Source: JBCBSS01 sp039819065
GTDB taxonomy: Bacteria; Bacteroidota; Bacteroidia; Cytophagales; Cyclobacteriaceae
Length of the DNA stretch: 46,354 bases
Assembly (NCBI GenBank): GCA_039819065.1
Contig: JBCBSS010000048.1
Span: forward strand, 1 to 46,354
Direction: 5' to 3'
Numbering within the stretch: position 1 is the first letter of the stretch; every line of letters begins with the position of its first letter. Shown piece after piece: positions 8,936-17,539 of the stretch. The notes beneath the pieces were generated by a model. It saw only the letters and a list, made by a program, of their open reading frames with translations, was not told the DNA's origin and did no database searches. Position numbers and translations under genes: made by a program.

Positions 8936-11407
8936 TTAACAACCTGAGCTATAGAAGACCCGCTCATTCACTTTTGGTGTTTCTATAGGGATAATGATCT
9001 CTTTGACCCAATCTGGCACTTCCGGCGCTTGGTTTTTGTCCAGCATATCCTGCCATTCTTCATCTGTCAGGCGATTGCCCATTGGTAGTGGGAACTCATG
9101 ATAACTAAATACAGCCCCCTTAGTCAGGTATAAGTACCCTTCGATTTCAACCACTACATAAATATCATTGACATTGCCGGTGGCCACATGGAGGATGCCT
9201 TTGTTAGGGTTGTTCGTCGCGTTGGAAGTATAGATATCTGCTACCACGGCTACAGATTTATCAGGGCCTTGCACATTATGCCAGCCATCGAGGTACTCGT
9301 CTTCCTGCTTAACGAGATCCAAAGTGAGCCATTCGAGCGTACTGCCAATGTGCTCTATCTGCCGGTATTCTTGCTCGGTCAACTTTTCTCCCACCAGTTC
9401 CTTAATACTTGCATTTTTTAGGAACTCTGCATTCTCTCTCATGCGCTCTGTTATTCTGGATATTGACCCTGTGATCAAAGAGTTGTTGTTTAAAACAGCC
9501 TCTGTCTTATCGATCAACTCGATCACTTTTCTCCAATATCCAACGTTGGGTTCTACATAGGCCAGCGTATATGGTTCAGGAGGCCCACCACCACCGCACT
9601 CCGAAGCCATTGGTTGCTCGGCGTATAATATTGCATCGTGCTTCAGTTCAGCCCAGGAAGCCAATGAGGCATTGAGGTCTTTTTTGGCCCATTGAGGAGT
9701 CTGCATAAAATATGGATAACTTTCATCAACCGATTCAAGGGCCAGTAGACTTTCTATCCACTTATTATATAGCGTAGCATTCCAATCCACGTCGCTCATG
9801 GTTTCCTTCAGTTGTGCCAATCTACTAGGGTATGCTTCCCACTGTTGTCCTTCTTGAAGCTCATTGAGTAGCACATTTTCAGCTGATTTGCTGCCAAAGG
9901 CCGCCAGTACATCCAGCCCTTTTGGGTATGGCCTTTTGGTAGTTTGACTTTCTACATCTACCAACTCTTGCAGCACCTCATTGTCTGATAAGTAGCGCTG
10001 CGGCACGAAGTTGATCTTGTCAACACAGCTCACTGCTTCCTTGGGCTTTATGCGGTTTTGGGCATCTGCAACAGCTTTTACCTGCGTTCTAAAACTCTCC
10101 AGTTTGGCATTATCAGTGAGGAGATCGTTGAGTTGAAAGTCACTTTGCTTTAATAGCGAGGCTAAGTTCAGGAAAGATACATTGTCCGGCTGCCCTATGA
10201 TGAAAGTAATTGGCTCCATCAATGCCTTGTATTTTTGCATTATGGTAGTATTGTCCTTTAGTGTATGAGCACTGATGATCGCTTTTTTGAATTGCTCATC
10301 ATTGTCAAGGCAGAATGGTGCAGTCTGAAGCCACATCATAGCTTTGAAGTATTTTTTTAAAGCATCGGTGCGTGTGTAGTGTCCACGGGGCTTGAAGAGG
10401 CTATACGGAAACTGCACATTGGTATAGCCAAGGTAATCTGATGGGGCATCCTCTGCAGCATTGATCTGTCTTAACTCAGTGTTATAAGCCTGCTGCTGAG
10501 ATGCCGGCACTGTTACCGTTTGGTCAGTCAAAGTGTTCAAAGCAATGGCGTAGAAAGCTATTTTCTGCTCGATCATTGTTTTTGTTGCCTGGTCAGGGGT
10601 AGCATCGAGCAGCGTCTGCATTTCTGCCATCATCATCTCGCAAATTTCTGCCAGGAGGGGTATGAACTTGTCCTGCTCTATTGTCCTGAGCACGTAGCCA
10701 AAATACATATGGAAAAGCTGCATGTACATGTCGGTGGTCACGAAGTTGGGAAACTCTTTGTAGTCATTTTCTTCATAGACATGAAAATGTTGAATATGAT
10801 TGTTCGGTACGATAGCGAAGCCATTCTTGCGCAACATCTCCATCAACCTGCTATCAGTCTCTTCTAATTGAAAGAAGTTTACTACGTTATCAAGGTTGGC
10901 AAGTAGCCTGCCGTCGATTTCTACCAGGTTGTTTTTCAAGAGCGCCTCCTCACGAGCTTTAAGCCGTTTGATGAATTCTTCTTCTTCTGCCGAATAGCTT
11001 ATTGGTTCGACGGATTCTCCCATATCTTCTTTCCAAAACCGGTTTTCCATGCGCTGATTATACCATGATGTGGTGTTGAAAATACTCCTTAAATCAGCTT
11101 TCATGAAACAATAACCTTGTCGGGCGGCAAAACTGTTTCTCAAAATTCTGATATCGGAAAGGCTTAGCTGGGAGATGTCCATATTGAGATCGATTTGATG
11201 CTGTAAGGCCTCAACGTTGATGGACTCGCCAACTGCAAAAGTCACGGTGGAGTCGCTAAGTGTTATGTCTATTGACGAATCAGAATTTTCCGATGCCTCA
11301 TGATCTAAAGGAGTTTCAGCTACTTCTTCGGATACTGGCTGGTTTTCCTTGCCACCACCGCAGCTGATCAGGAATAAGACAAAAAAGAGAACAACTAATT
11401 TCTTCAT
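8936..11407 (-). CDS. DUF3160 lipoprotein with N-terminal YARHG-like domain
   Basis: Large exported lipoprotein of 823 residues. The signal sequence ends in a lipobox at Cys16 (FLISC) and is followed by an acidic linker. Residues about 80-120 fit a YARHG domain (LRNSFAARQGYCF, then TSWYNQRM), here with degenerate signature residues. The rest matches the DUF3160 family: NNHIQHFHVYEEND, VTTDMYMQLFHMYFGYV, and near the C-terminus HVATGNVNDIYVVVEIEG. Function unknown; the protein is probably on the outer membrane or periplasmic face. It is the middle gene of the operon: 13 bases after the small lipoprotein and directly abutting CapA. Confidence 0.85.
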   Translation of the reverse strand: MKKLVVLFFVLFLISCGGGKENQPVSEEVAETPLDHEASENSDSSIDITLSDSTVTFAVGESINVEALQHQIDLNMDISQLSLSDIRILRNSFAARQGYCFMKADLRSIFNTTSWYNQRMENRFWKEDMGESVEPISYSAEEEEFIKRLKAREEALLKNNLVEIDGRLLANLDNVVNFFQLEETDSRLMEMLRKNGFAIVPNNHIQHFHVYEENDYKEFPNFVTTDMYMQLFHMYFGYVLRTIEQDKFIPLLAEICEMMMAEMQTLLDATPDQATKTMIEQKIAFYAIALNTLTDQTVTVPASQQQAYNTELRQINAAEDAPSDYLGYTNVQFPYSLFKPRGHYTRTDALKKYFKAMMWLQTAPFCLDNDEQFKKAIISAHTLKDNTTIMQKYKALMEPITFIIGQPDNVSFLNLASLLKQSDFQLNDLLTDNAKLESFRTQVKAVADAQNRIKPKEAVSCVDKINFVPQRYLSDNEVLQELVDVESQTTKRPYPKGLDVLAAFGSKSAENVLLNELQEGQQWEAYPSRLAQLKETMSDVDWNATLYNKWIESLLALESVDESYPYFMQTPQWAKKDLNASLASWAELKHDAILYAEQPMASECGGGGPPEPYTLAYVEPNVGYWRKVIELIDKTEAVLNNNSLITGSISRITERMRENAEFLKNASIKELVGEKLTEQEYRQIEHIGSTLEWLTLDLVKQEDEYLDGWHNVQGPDKSVAVVADIYTSNATNNPNKGILHVATGNVNDIYVVVEIEGYLYLTKGAVFSYHEFPLPMGNRLTDEEWQDMLDKNQAPEVPDWVKEIIIPIETPKVNERVFYSSGC

Positions 11408-11420
11408 AGTTATGGTGTAT

Positions 11421-11984
11421 TTAAGGAGAATTTGAAAGTAATGATCTGGCTTCCGTGATACTCAATTCTCGCCCGATATAATTAGTAAACCTTAATCCGA
11501 ACTTGTGCCACTTGTACTCTGCCACCTGAAAGTTGCCGCTTCTTTCTTCTTCAATGCTTCTGATTCTTGTAATGCTGTCGGCAGAAACAAAATTGAAATC
11601 AACCAGAGGTTTGCCCAACCTGGATCCAAGCCATAAGGGTCTGACCGAACCCTGTACATTTTTAAATATGAAAAGCCTTTTTCCTTTAGTAGAATCGAAA
11701 CGAGTGGTTTTGATAACACCGACCATAATATCATCAACCCCGTTATTGTCGACATCACCGGTTTGAAACCTGTAAACAGGGTAAGGTAATTCCCATTGGC
11801 TTTCGGTTGAATCGGTACGCAGACGAATAAAATGCAAAGAATCATGATGGGTAACTAGTGAAACATCAGCCTGCGTAAAAGGCGGTACAAGCCGACTTTG
11901 GGAGCAACTGCTTAACAGAAACAGTATCCCGTAGAATGATACGATAGGAGTAATTTTTTGATCTACGCTCAGCAAGCCATGCAT
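11421..11984 (-). CDS. Small lipoprotein with a VCBS/FG-GAP-like Ca-binding loop
   Basis: Putative lipoprotein of 187 residues. A hydrophobic stretch ends in a lipobox at Cys27 (LLSSCS). The segment GDVDNNGVDDIMVGV (residues 96-110 approximately) resembles the calcium-binding loop of FG-GAP/VCBS repeats, but only one such loop is visible, so a full propeller is not present. No firm family assignment. It is the first gene of the lipoprotein operon. The start ATG overlaps the arm of a perfect 10-base inverted repeat (11983-11992 with 12028-12037), which could hide the start codon in a hairpin. Confidence 0.7.
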   Translation of the reverse strand: MHGLLSVDQKITPIVSFYGILFLLSSCSQSRLVPPFTQADVSLVTHHDSLHFIRLRTDSTESQWELPYPVYRFQTGDVDNNGVDDIMVGVIKTTRFDSTKGKRLFIFKNVQGSVRPLWLGSRLGKPLVDFNFVSADSITRIRSIEEERSGNFQVAEYKWHKFGLRFTNYIGRELSITEARSLLSNSP

Positions 11985-12037
11985 TAGATAATTAGAATTT
12001 GATAGTCAACCGATCGACTGTTTAACTATTATCTAAT
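11983..12037 (-). promoter_or_regulatory. Inverted repeat overlapping a start codon
   Basis: ATTAGATAAT at 11983-11992 is a perfect inverted match to ATTATCTAAT at 12028-12037, with a 35-base interval that holds a smaller AGTC/GACT pair. On the minus strand the downstream arm runs into the ATG of the small lipoprotein gene. It may be a leader hairpin controlling translation, or a protein operator. AT-rich, so chance is possible. Confidence 0.35.
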
Positions 12038-12790
12038 ATAAGCTTTTGTGCTTCAAGAAATCAGATAAGTGCCTATTTAGTTAAGAGAGAGGTAAGTTTA
12101 GAGCAAATAAATGCAACAATGTTGCATTTATAATAGTGTTGCATTACCTTCATATTAAGCATGCGATATTTGATCAAGAATGGGCGAAGGCAACTCTAGT
12201 CTTCTTAATTATGGTTTAAAAAAGTTTAGAGCCTTCGCTGTTCTTGGTTGAATCCCATCTGAGCCTAAGAAAGTGTCTTCACAATGTCAGTTTAGCACTG
12301 ACAAGCAGGCTAGTTTCACAACCCAGCAAGAATAATTAGTGAGCTTATAGCATTATAGCCAATGCCTATATGATATATAGCTTAATGTTAGATTTTAACG
12401 CAAAAAATTTTTTTCTTGGTAAAAAATTGAATTTTTATACTAGAGACCATAGAAAACACTATATTAGATAAGAAGGAGCTGACCACTCCATACCCTAGAT
12501 TAAACCAGTATTAACCATGAAAGACGTTAACCCTTCAGGCAACACTGTGCCTTGACTAGCAAAAGTTATACTTCCGATCATATTACCCATTAATTAGGCC
12601 ACTATTTTTTTGCCCACGTGAGGCTGGCTTAAATCCGTTCAATACTTCCTCTACACCCCAATAGGCAGGCTGGATAAGTATGTCATTTCCTGTCTGAAAA
12701 TGAAAAAAAATAATGTTATAATTATGTTTTTATGATTAAAAATTCTTTAAATTTAAATTACTAATCAATTAACAATAAATTTTAAAAACC
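11985..12790. other. Long AT-rich non-coding region between divergent genes
   Basis: About 800 bases without a convincing gene, between the minus-strand lipoprotein operon and the plus-strand protease. It includes the inverted repeat at 11983-12037, a palindrome with an extra half site at 12111-12144, and a very A/T-rich last 120 bases ahead of the protease. A 12-codon frame at 12517 was seen and not accepted. No tRNA-like or riboswitch-like fold was recognised. Confidence 0.6.
12111..12144. promoter_or_regulatory. Operator-like palindrome with third half site
   Basis: ATGCAACA-A-TGTTGCAT (12111-12127) is a perfect 8-base inverted repeat with a one-base centre, and TGTTGCAT recurs at 12137-12144, 17 bases downstream of the same half site. 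Three identical half sites in an otherwise AT-rich spacer suggest a transcription-factor site. The regulator is unknown. Confidence 0.45.
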
Positions 12791-14071
12791 ATGAAAGATT
12801 TCAAATTGTTAGTATCAGCCTTAGCTATGGCTGGTGCTGTGTTTATGTTCTCGTCGTGTAGCGACGAACAGGCATTCACTGAGCCGGTGGCTGACCTGGA
12901 AGACCTAGAAGATGGTCAGGTAATTAAAGGCAAGTATGTAATTACGCTAGGCCAGGGCTTTGAGTCTGGTAGAGTAGCTCGTCAGAATTTCATCAGTAGA
13001 GATGAAAAAATTGATTTCTATGAAGGTCATGAGGCTACTACTATCAAGAAGATCGATAAGTTCCTTGCCGGACACGGAATCAGCCCTGAGTCAGTTTCTC
13101 ATTACTATTCTGCTGCTATTGTGGGTTTTGCTGCTCAACTTACTGATGATCAAGTAAAAGCACTTCGTGCTGATAACACTGTATTATCACTTGAGGAAGA
13201 TGTAGCAGTGAAGCTTAACCACGTTGTAGAAGAAGTAATAGAAGCAGGAAGCGACAATGGTAGAACTGAAGCTCAGACTACTCCTTGCGGTATTACAAGA
13301 GCTGGTGGCGCCAAAACAAGCGGTGTAAGTACTAGCATTCTAGCTTGGGTAGTAGATACAGGTATCGATCTGGATCACCCAGATCTTAGAGTAGCTACTC
13401 AATATAGCAGCGGTACAGTAATCGGCCGATCATTCGTAGGTGGTTCAGCTAATGACTGTAACGGTCACGGTACTCACGTAGCGGGTACTATTGGTGCGGT
13501 TAACAACAGCATAGGTGTTGTTGGTGTAGCAGCGGGTGCTTATGTAATCCCTGTAAGAGTATTCGGATGTTCTGGTGGTAGCTCTTCTTCAACTATCACG
13601 GCTGGTATCAACCACGTAGCCAAGTATGACTATAACGGTGACGTTATGAACTTGAGCCTTGGTGGTTATGCAGGCCCTAGCTGTTCTTCTAGCAATGCAT
13701 ACATGAGTTCTATCAATGCCGTTGCTAACGGAGGAACTAAGATTGCTATCGCTGCAGGTAACTCTTCAGCCTTTGCTGATTACTATCAGCCTGGTTGTAT
13801 AGACAGAAGCAATGTATTGACTGTAGCTTCTATGACTTGTAACAGAAGCTTCTCTTCTTTCTCTAACTACGGAAGACCTCCAATCGATTTCATCGCTACT
13901 GGATCAAGCGTATATTCTACTTATCTTAATGGTGGATATGCTACATTGAGTGGAACATCTATGGCTGCTCCTCACGTAGCTGGTATCTTGGTTGCTAGAA
14001 ACAAGTCTAATCCTAGAACTTGTGGTTCAGTAACAAGAAGTGGTGTTTCTTACCCTATCGCTTGCCGCTAA
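12791..14071 (+). CDS. S8 family serine protease (subtilisin/proteinase K-like) lipoprotein
   Basis: Exported serine protease of 426 residues. The signal sequence has a lipobox at Cys23 (FSSCS). Residues about 47-140 are an inhibitor I9-type propeptide (IKGKYVITL ... VLSLEEDVAV). The catalytic triad is Asp189 (WVVDTGIDLDHPD), His226 (NGHGTHVAG) and Ser390 (SGTSMAAPHVAG), with oxyanion Asn324 (AAGNSS). Several Cys pairs in the mature part recall proteinase K-like enzymes. There is no visible C-terminal type IX sorting domain, consistent with lipid anchoring. Codon choice is strongly biased to GGT, GCT, GTA, ACT and AGA, unlike most neighbours, which suggests high expression. It is followed by a strong terminator. 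Confidence 0.93.
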   Translation: MKDFKLLVSALAMAGAVFMFSSCSDEQAFTEPVADLEDLEDGQVIKGKYVITLGQGFESGRVARQNFISRDEKIDFYEGHEATTIKKIDKFLAGHGISPESVSHYYSAAIVGFAAQLTDDQVKALRADNTVLSLEEDVAVKLNHVVEEVIEAGSDNGRTEAQTTPCGITRAGGAKTSGVSTSILAWVVDTGIDLDHPDLRVATQYSSGTVIGRSFVGGSANDCNGHGTHVAGTIGAVNNSIGVVGVAAGAYVIPVRVFGCSGGSSSSTITAGINHVAKYDYNGDVMNLSLGGYAGPSCSSSNAYMSSINAVANGGTKIAIAAGNSSAFADYYQPGCIDRSNVLTVASMTCNRSFSSFSNYGRPPIDFIATGSSVYSTYLNGGYATLSGTSMAAPHVAGILVARNKSNPRTCGSVTRSGVSYPIACR

Positions 14072-14093
14072 GACTTTAAAATATAACTTTTTT

Positions 14094-14121
14094 AAAACCC
14101 CGACATCGTCGGGGTTTTTTT
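14094..14121 (+). terminator. Intrinsic terminator after the S8 protease gene
   Basis: AAAACCCCGAC, a 3-base loop (ATC), GTCGGGG and a run of seven T. It starts 23 bases after the protease stop codon. The A run opposite the T run could make it work on both strands, but no minus-strand gene lies to its right nearby. Confidence 0.9.
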
Positions 14122-14179
14122 ATGTCATATTATTGCTTAGAATTACTTAATTTGGTTAAATAAGCAATTCAAATAGGAT

Positions 14180-14656
14180 ATGAGAAAGATAGACGCATTG
14201 CTCTCCGAATATGGCTCAAGCCATCAAAACGCAACCAATAAACTTATTCACTGGATTTGTGTACCGCTGATTTTTTTCAGTATAGTAGGATTGATCTGGT
14301 CTATTCCCAACGGGCCGATCGTTGATTTAACTAACGGATGGGGCTATGCCAATTGGGCCACACTCATTATGATTGTTGTGTTAATCTATTATTTATCACT
14401 GTCTTTTACTTTGACCATAGGTATGGCCGTATTTGCGGTTTTATGTCTATTCCTGGCCAAGACCCTGGAGGGTTTGAATATTGCTCCTTTATGGCTGATC
14501 TCTATCGCTATTTTCGTGGCGGCTTGGATAGGTCAGTTCTATGGACATAAGGTAGAAGGTAAGAAGCCTTCATTTTTGAAAGACTTACAATTTCTATTGA
14601 TTGGCCCAGCCTGGTTAATGCATTTTATCTTTAAAAAGCTGCATATACCTTATTAA
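14180..14656 (+). CDS. DUF962/Mpo1-like membrane protein
   Basis: Small membrane protein of 158 residues from the DUF962 family, to which yeast Mpo1, a dioxygenase acting on 2-hydroxy fatty acids, belongs. The family opening SEYGSSHQNATNKLIHWICVP carries the His residues expected for metal binding, and the C-terminal part WIGQFYGHKVEGKKPSF carries another. Four hydrophobic segments are visible. Fatty-acid alpha-oxidation is possible by family analogy, but bacterial members are little studied. The next gene begins at the base after its stop codon, so it heads the operon with the FemAB-like, sulfotransferase and glycosyltransferase genes. Confidence 0.87.
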   Translation: MRKIDALLSEYGSSHQNATNKLIHWICVPLIFFSIVGLIWSIPNGPIVDLTNGWGYANWATLIMIVVLIYYLSLSFTLTIGMAVFAVLCLFLAKTLEGLNIAPLWLISIAIFVAAWIGQFYGHKVEGKKPSFLKDLQFLLIGPAWLMHFIFKKLHIPY

Positions 14657-15604
14657 TTGACCAGCTTCCGATTTACTAAAAACGATTACCCGGAACACTA
14701 TCAGGTCTGTTTCGAAAACTACCTTTTTAACACTACAGACCACCTACAGTTGCAATCCTCAGATTCATGGATGCTATGCTATCTGGTGGAAGATGATAAG
14801 CAATTGGTTCATGCCCGTTTGGCACTTCACCTCGACCAAGAAAAGGCCCAAAGCCCGTTAAAAGCACCATTTGGTGGCATAGCGTTTTCAGAAGACCTGG
14901 AGCTTCAGCAACTTCATTTCTTTATCCAGTCTATAATTGAAGAGCTAAGAATGCAGGGAATAACCTCATTGCAAATCAAGCATTATCCTCAGGGATATCA
15001 CCCTACTCATTTCGTTAAGATTACTAATGCCTTTCTTAATGAAGGCTTTCAGATTGTCGACTCTGAGATCAGTACTGGTATCACTATTGGTGAAGAAGCC
15101 TTCGAAGGGAAAGTGCACACATGGGAACTGCGGAAGCTTAGAAAATGCAGAAATGCTGGATTCCAGCCTATCGAAGAGCCAATCGAGTGCTTTGATACGG
15201 TCTACAACATTATTGATCAAGGAAGAAAAGAACGAGGCCAGGAGTTATCCATGTCTTTAGAAGAGTTGAAGCAGACCGTCTATTCGCTGCGTTCAAAATT
15301 TCATTTGTTTTCGGTAATGAATAATAATCAAAGAATTGCCTGTGCCATCTGTATCCGCGTGAGTGAAAAGATATTATACAATTTCTACTCGGCACACATT
15401 AAGGCATATGATAACTATAGTCCGGCTGTGCTCCTTTTTGAAAACTTGTATAATTTCTGCCAGAAAGAAGGGATCGAATATCTGGACCTCGGCACATCGG
15501 CCATAGAAGGAAAGCCCAACTATAGCCTAATACGTTTCAAGGAGCAAATCGGAGGTACATCTTCACTCAAGCTCACTTTCGCAAAGGATATAGGGCATTA
15601 TTGA
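14657..15604 (+). CDS. GNAT/FemAB-like acyltransferase, TTG start
   Basis: Cytosolic protein of 315 residues with a C-terminal GNAT/FemAB-like fold. The best segment is ILYNFYSAHIKAYDNYSPAV followed by EGIEYLDLGTS and SLIRFKEQIGG, the layout of FemAB-type proteins found in polysaccharide loci. The N-terminal half has no clear signature. Translation must start at TTG 14657, directly after the DUF962 stop; the next ATG would remove about 38 residues. It likely transfers an acyl or aminoacyl group to a surface glycan or lipid precursor, inferred from the following sulfotransferase and glycosyltransferase genes. Confidence 0.75.
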   Translation: MTSFRFTKNDYPEHYQVCFENYLFNTTDHLQLQSSDSWMLCYLVEDDKQLVHARLALHLDQEKAQSPLKAPFGGIAFSEDLELQQLHFFIQSIIEELRMQGITSLQIKHYPQGYHPTHFVKITNAFLNEGFQIVDSEISTGITIGEEAFEGKVHTWELRKLRKCRNAGFQPIEEPIECFDTVYNIIDQGRKERGQELSMSLEELKQTVYSLRSKFHLFSVMNNNQRIACAICIRVSEKILYNFYSAHIKAYDNYSPAVLLFENLYNFCQKEGIEYLDLGTSAIEGKPNYSLIRFKEQIGGTSSLKLTFAKDIGHY

Positions 15605-15643
15605 TAAATTGCAGTCATAAGATGTGATTCACCAGTATCGAAT

Positions 15644-16576
15644 TTGGAAAGTAGGCTACCACAATTCCTGATTATCGGAGTACCCAAAGCGGGTACCACT
15701 TCTCTTTGGATGTACCTCAAGGAACACCCAGATATTTATATGCCCGAGACAAACGAGCTAAGGTATTTTTCATCCAAACAAGTGCTGTCAAAGTTAGGCG
15801 GCCCCGGTGATGGCTATGATAGCGATAAAGTATGTCAAGACCTTGATACATACACCCACCATTTTCAATCGGTAAACCCCAATCAGGTGATAGGTGAGTG
15901 TACGTCGAGCTATTTCTTCTTTCCCGAGGCTATAGATAATATCCTGGCTGAACTAGGCCATGAGGTGAAGCTCATTCTTGTACTTAGAAACCCGATAGAC
16001 CGCGCTTATTCTAACTATTGGCATCTCGTTCGAGAGGGTAGGGAGGAGCTTTCCTTTTTTGAAGCGTTGCAAGATGAAACCCGACGGGAACAACAGCAAT
16101 GGAATGACTTCTGGTATTACAAAGCACATTCGCTTTATAGTGAAAAGCTGAGCTCGCTAAAAGCCAAGGTGAAAAATGTGATGGTTTTACTGTTCGAGGA
16201 TTTGCGAGATGAAACTGAAGATACTTTGAGGCAGGTCTATCGATTCCTTGAAGTAGACGAAACGTTCGAATCGACCAATTCGGACATCCATTATAACGCA
16301 GGTGGAGCGTACCGCAATGCTGAATTGGTAAACTGGATGAATCAACCTAGCAAACTGCGGCGGGTGGCTAAATCCATATTGCCAAGTCCCATGTTGAATA
16401 GGCTGCGGCGTAAACGGGATAGGATGATACAGCAAGCAGCCCAACCCAAACCAACCATGCCCTTAGAGCCTAGCGAAATGTTGGCTGAATACTTCGCGGA
16501 AGATGTATCGATACTTTCGCAAGAACATGGCTTGGATACAGGCAAATGGAATCTTAGCGCTAAACCGAATCAATAA
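15644..16576 (+). CDS. Sulfotransferase domain protein, TTG start
   Basis: PAPS-dependent sulfotransferase of 310 residues, most like the heparan-sulfate N-/O-sulfotransferase group. The 5'-phosphosulfate loop is IGVPKAGTTSLWMYL (Lys15 and Thr18-Thr19) and the 3'-phosphate motif is LVLRNPIDRAYSNYW (Arg115, Ser123). Both key motifs are intact. The start is TTG at 15644, because the first in-frame ATG falls inside the PAPS loop. The gene abuts the glycosyltransferase gene downstream. With its neighbours it implies sulfation of an exported glycan or lipid. Confidence 0.9.
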   Translation: MESRLPQFLIIGVPKAGTTSLWMYLKEHPDIYMPETNELRYFSSKQVLSKLGGPGDGYDSDKVCQDLDTYTHHFQSVNPNQVIGECTSSYFFFPEAIDNILAELGHEVKLILVLRNPIDRAYSNYWHLVREGREELSFFEALQDETRREQQQWNDFWYYKAHSLYSEKLSSLKAKVKNVMVLLFEDLRDETEDTLRQVYRFLEVDETFESTNSDIHYNAGGAYRNAELVNWMNQPSKLRRVAKSILPSPMLNRLRRKRDRMIQQAAQPKPTMPLEPSEMLAEYFAEDVSILSQEHGLDTGKWNLSAKPNQ

Positions 16577-17536
16577 TTGAAACAGCCTCTCGTATCGGTA
16601 ATCTGTTTATGCTATAACCATGAAAGGTTTGTTAGAGAAGCCCTTACGTCTGTGATCGATCAGACCTATGAGCATGTGGAAATCATCGTCGTGGATGATG
16701 CTAGTACGGATGCCAGCGTTGAGATCATCAAGGACGTGATCGCACAAAATCGAATAACCCATTTTGTGCCATTGGCTGAAAATTTAGGTAATTGCGCGGC
16801 ATTCAACCGAGGATTGAAATTAGCCACAGGCGAGTATATCATAGACTTTGCCACAGACGATGTCATGGCTGAAGACCGGTTGAGCAAGCAGGTGACTTAC
16901 TTTGAACAGTTGGCGGATGACTTTGGGGTATTGTTCACAGATGCTTTGTACATCAATGAAGAAGGAGAACCGTTGATTCATCACAATGAGCGATTGAGAA
17001 AACACGGACTTTTGGATCAAGTGCCTGAGGGTAATTTATATACTGAAGTACTGTCCCGGTACTTTATTTCCTCGCCCACCATGATGATCAAAAAAGAAGT
17101 ATTTGATGCTTTGGGAGGGTACGATGAGCAATTGGTCTATGAAGATTTCGATCTTTGGGTCAGGGCTGCCAGAGACTGGCAGTTCGCTTTTCTGGATGAG
17201 CCACTGACCAAGGTGCGTAAACTATCTCAATCTATGTCTACAACTTGGTACGTGCCTGGTGACAAACAACTGCATAGTACTTATCTGGTGTGTAAAAAAG
17301 CCCAAGCCCTTAACCGATCAGAGGAAGACAAAGAAGCACTGATCATCAGGGTAAAATACGAGATGAGGCAAGCCGTATTTTCTGGGAATCATCGCGAAGC
17401 AAAACTCTTTTGGGGATTGTTAACAGAGTTGGGCGGTAGAAATGGGGCATATACGTTCTTAGACATATTGAACCGTCTGAAACTACCATTAATACCTTTA
17501 AGGCGAACCTACCATGCGCTTAGGTTTGGAAGATAA
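16577..17536 (+). CDS. Family 2 glycosyltransferase, TTG start
   Basis: GT-A fold glycosyltransferase of 319 residues. The N-terminus PLVSVICLCYNHERFVREAL, IIVVDDASTDAS (nucleotide-sugar-binding Asp pair), NLGNCAAFNRGLKLATGEYI and FATDDV (the DxD-type metal site) are standard. GGYDEQLVYEDFDLWVRAA is the acceptor-side motif. No membrane segment is seen, so it acts at the cytosolic face. The TTG at 16577 follows the sulfotransferase stop directly and puts the first residue immediately before the domain. It ends three bases from the convergent dioxygenase gene. Confidence 0.92.
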   Translation: MKQPLVSVICLCYNHERFVREALTSVIDQTYEHVEIIVVDDASTDASVEIIKDVIAQNRITHFVPLAENLGNCAAFNRGLKLATGEYIIDFATDDVMAEDRLSKQVTYFEQLADDFGVLFTDALYINEEGEPLIHHNERLRKHGLLDQVPEGNLYTEVLSRYFISSPTMMIKKEVFDALGGYDEQLVYEDFDLWVRAARDWQFAFLDEPLTKVRKLSQSMSTTWYVPGDKQLHSTYLVCKKAQALNRSEEDKEALIIRVKYEMRQAVFSGNHREAKLFWGLLTELGGRNGAYTFLDILNRLKLPLIPLRRTYHALRFGR

Positions 17537-17539
17537 GAG

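Noticed and set aside
12517..12555. Small ORF starting ATGAAAGACGTT in the long intergenic region
   Set aside because: Only 12 codons, no ribosome-binding context or similarity; the resemblance of its first bases to the protease start (ATGAAAGA) is too short to mean a duplicated 5' end.
14094..14121. Riboswitch or small RNA before the DUF962 gene
   Set aside because: The hairpin with a T run just after the protease stop is a standard terminator.
14966..15220. Minus-strand reading frames inside the FemAB-like gene (and many similar frames opposite other genes)
   Set aside because: These are frames opposite clearly conserved proteins, with no domain, start signal or promoter of their own.
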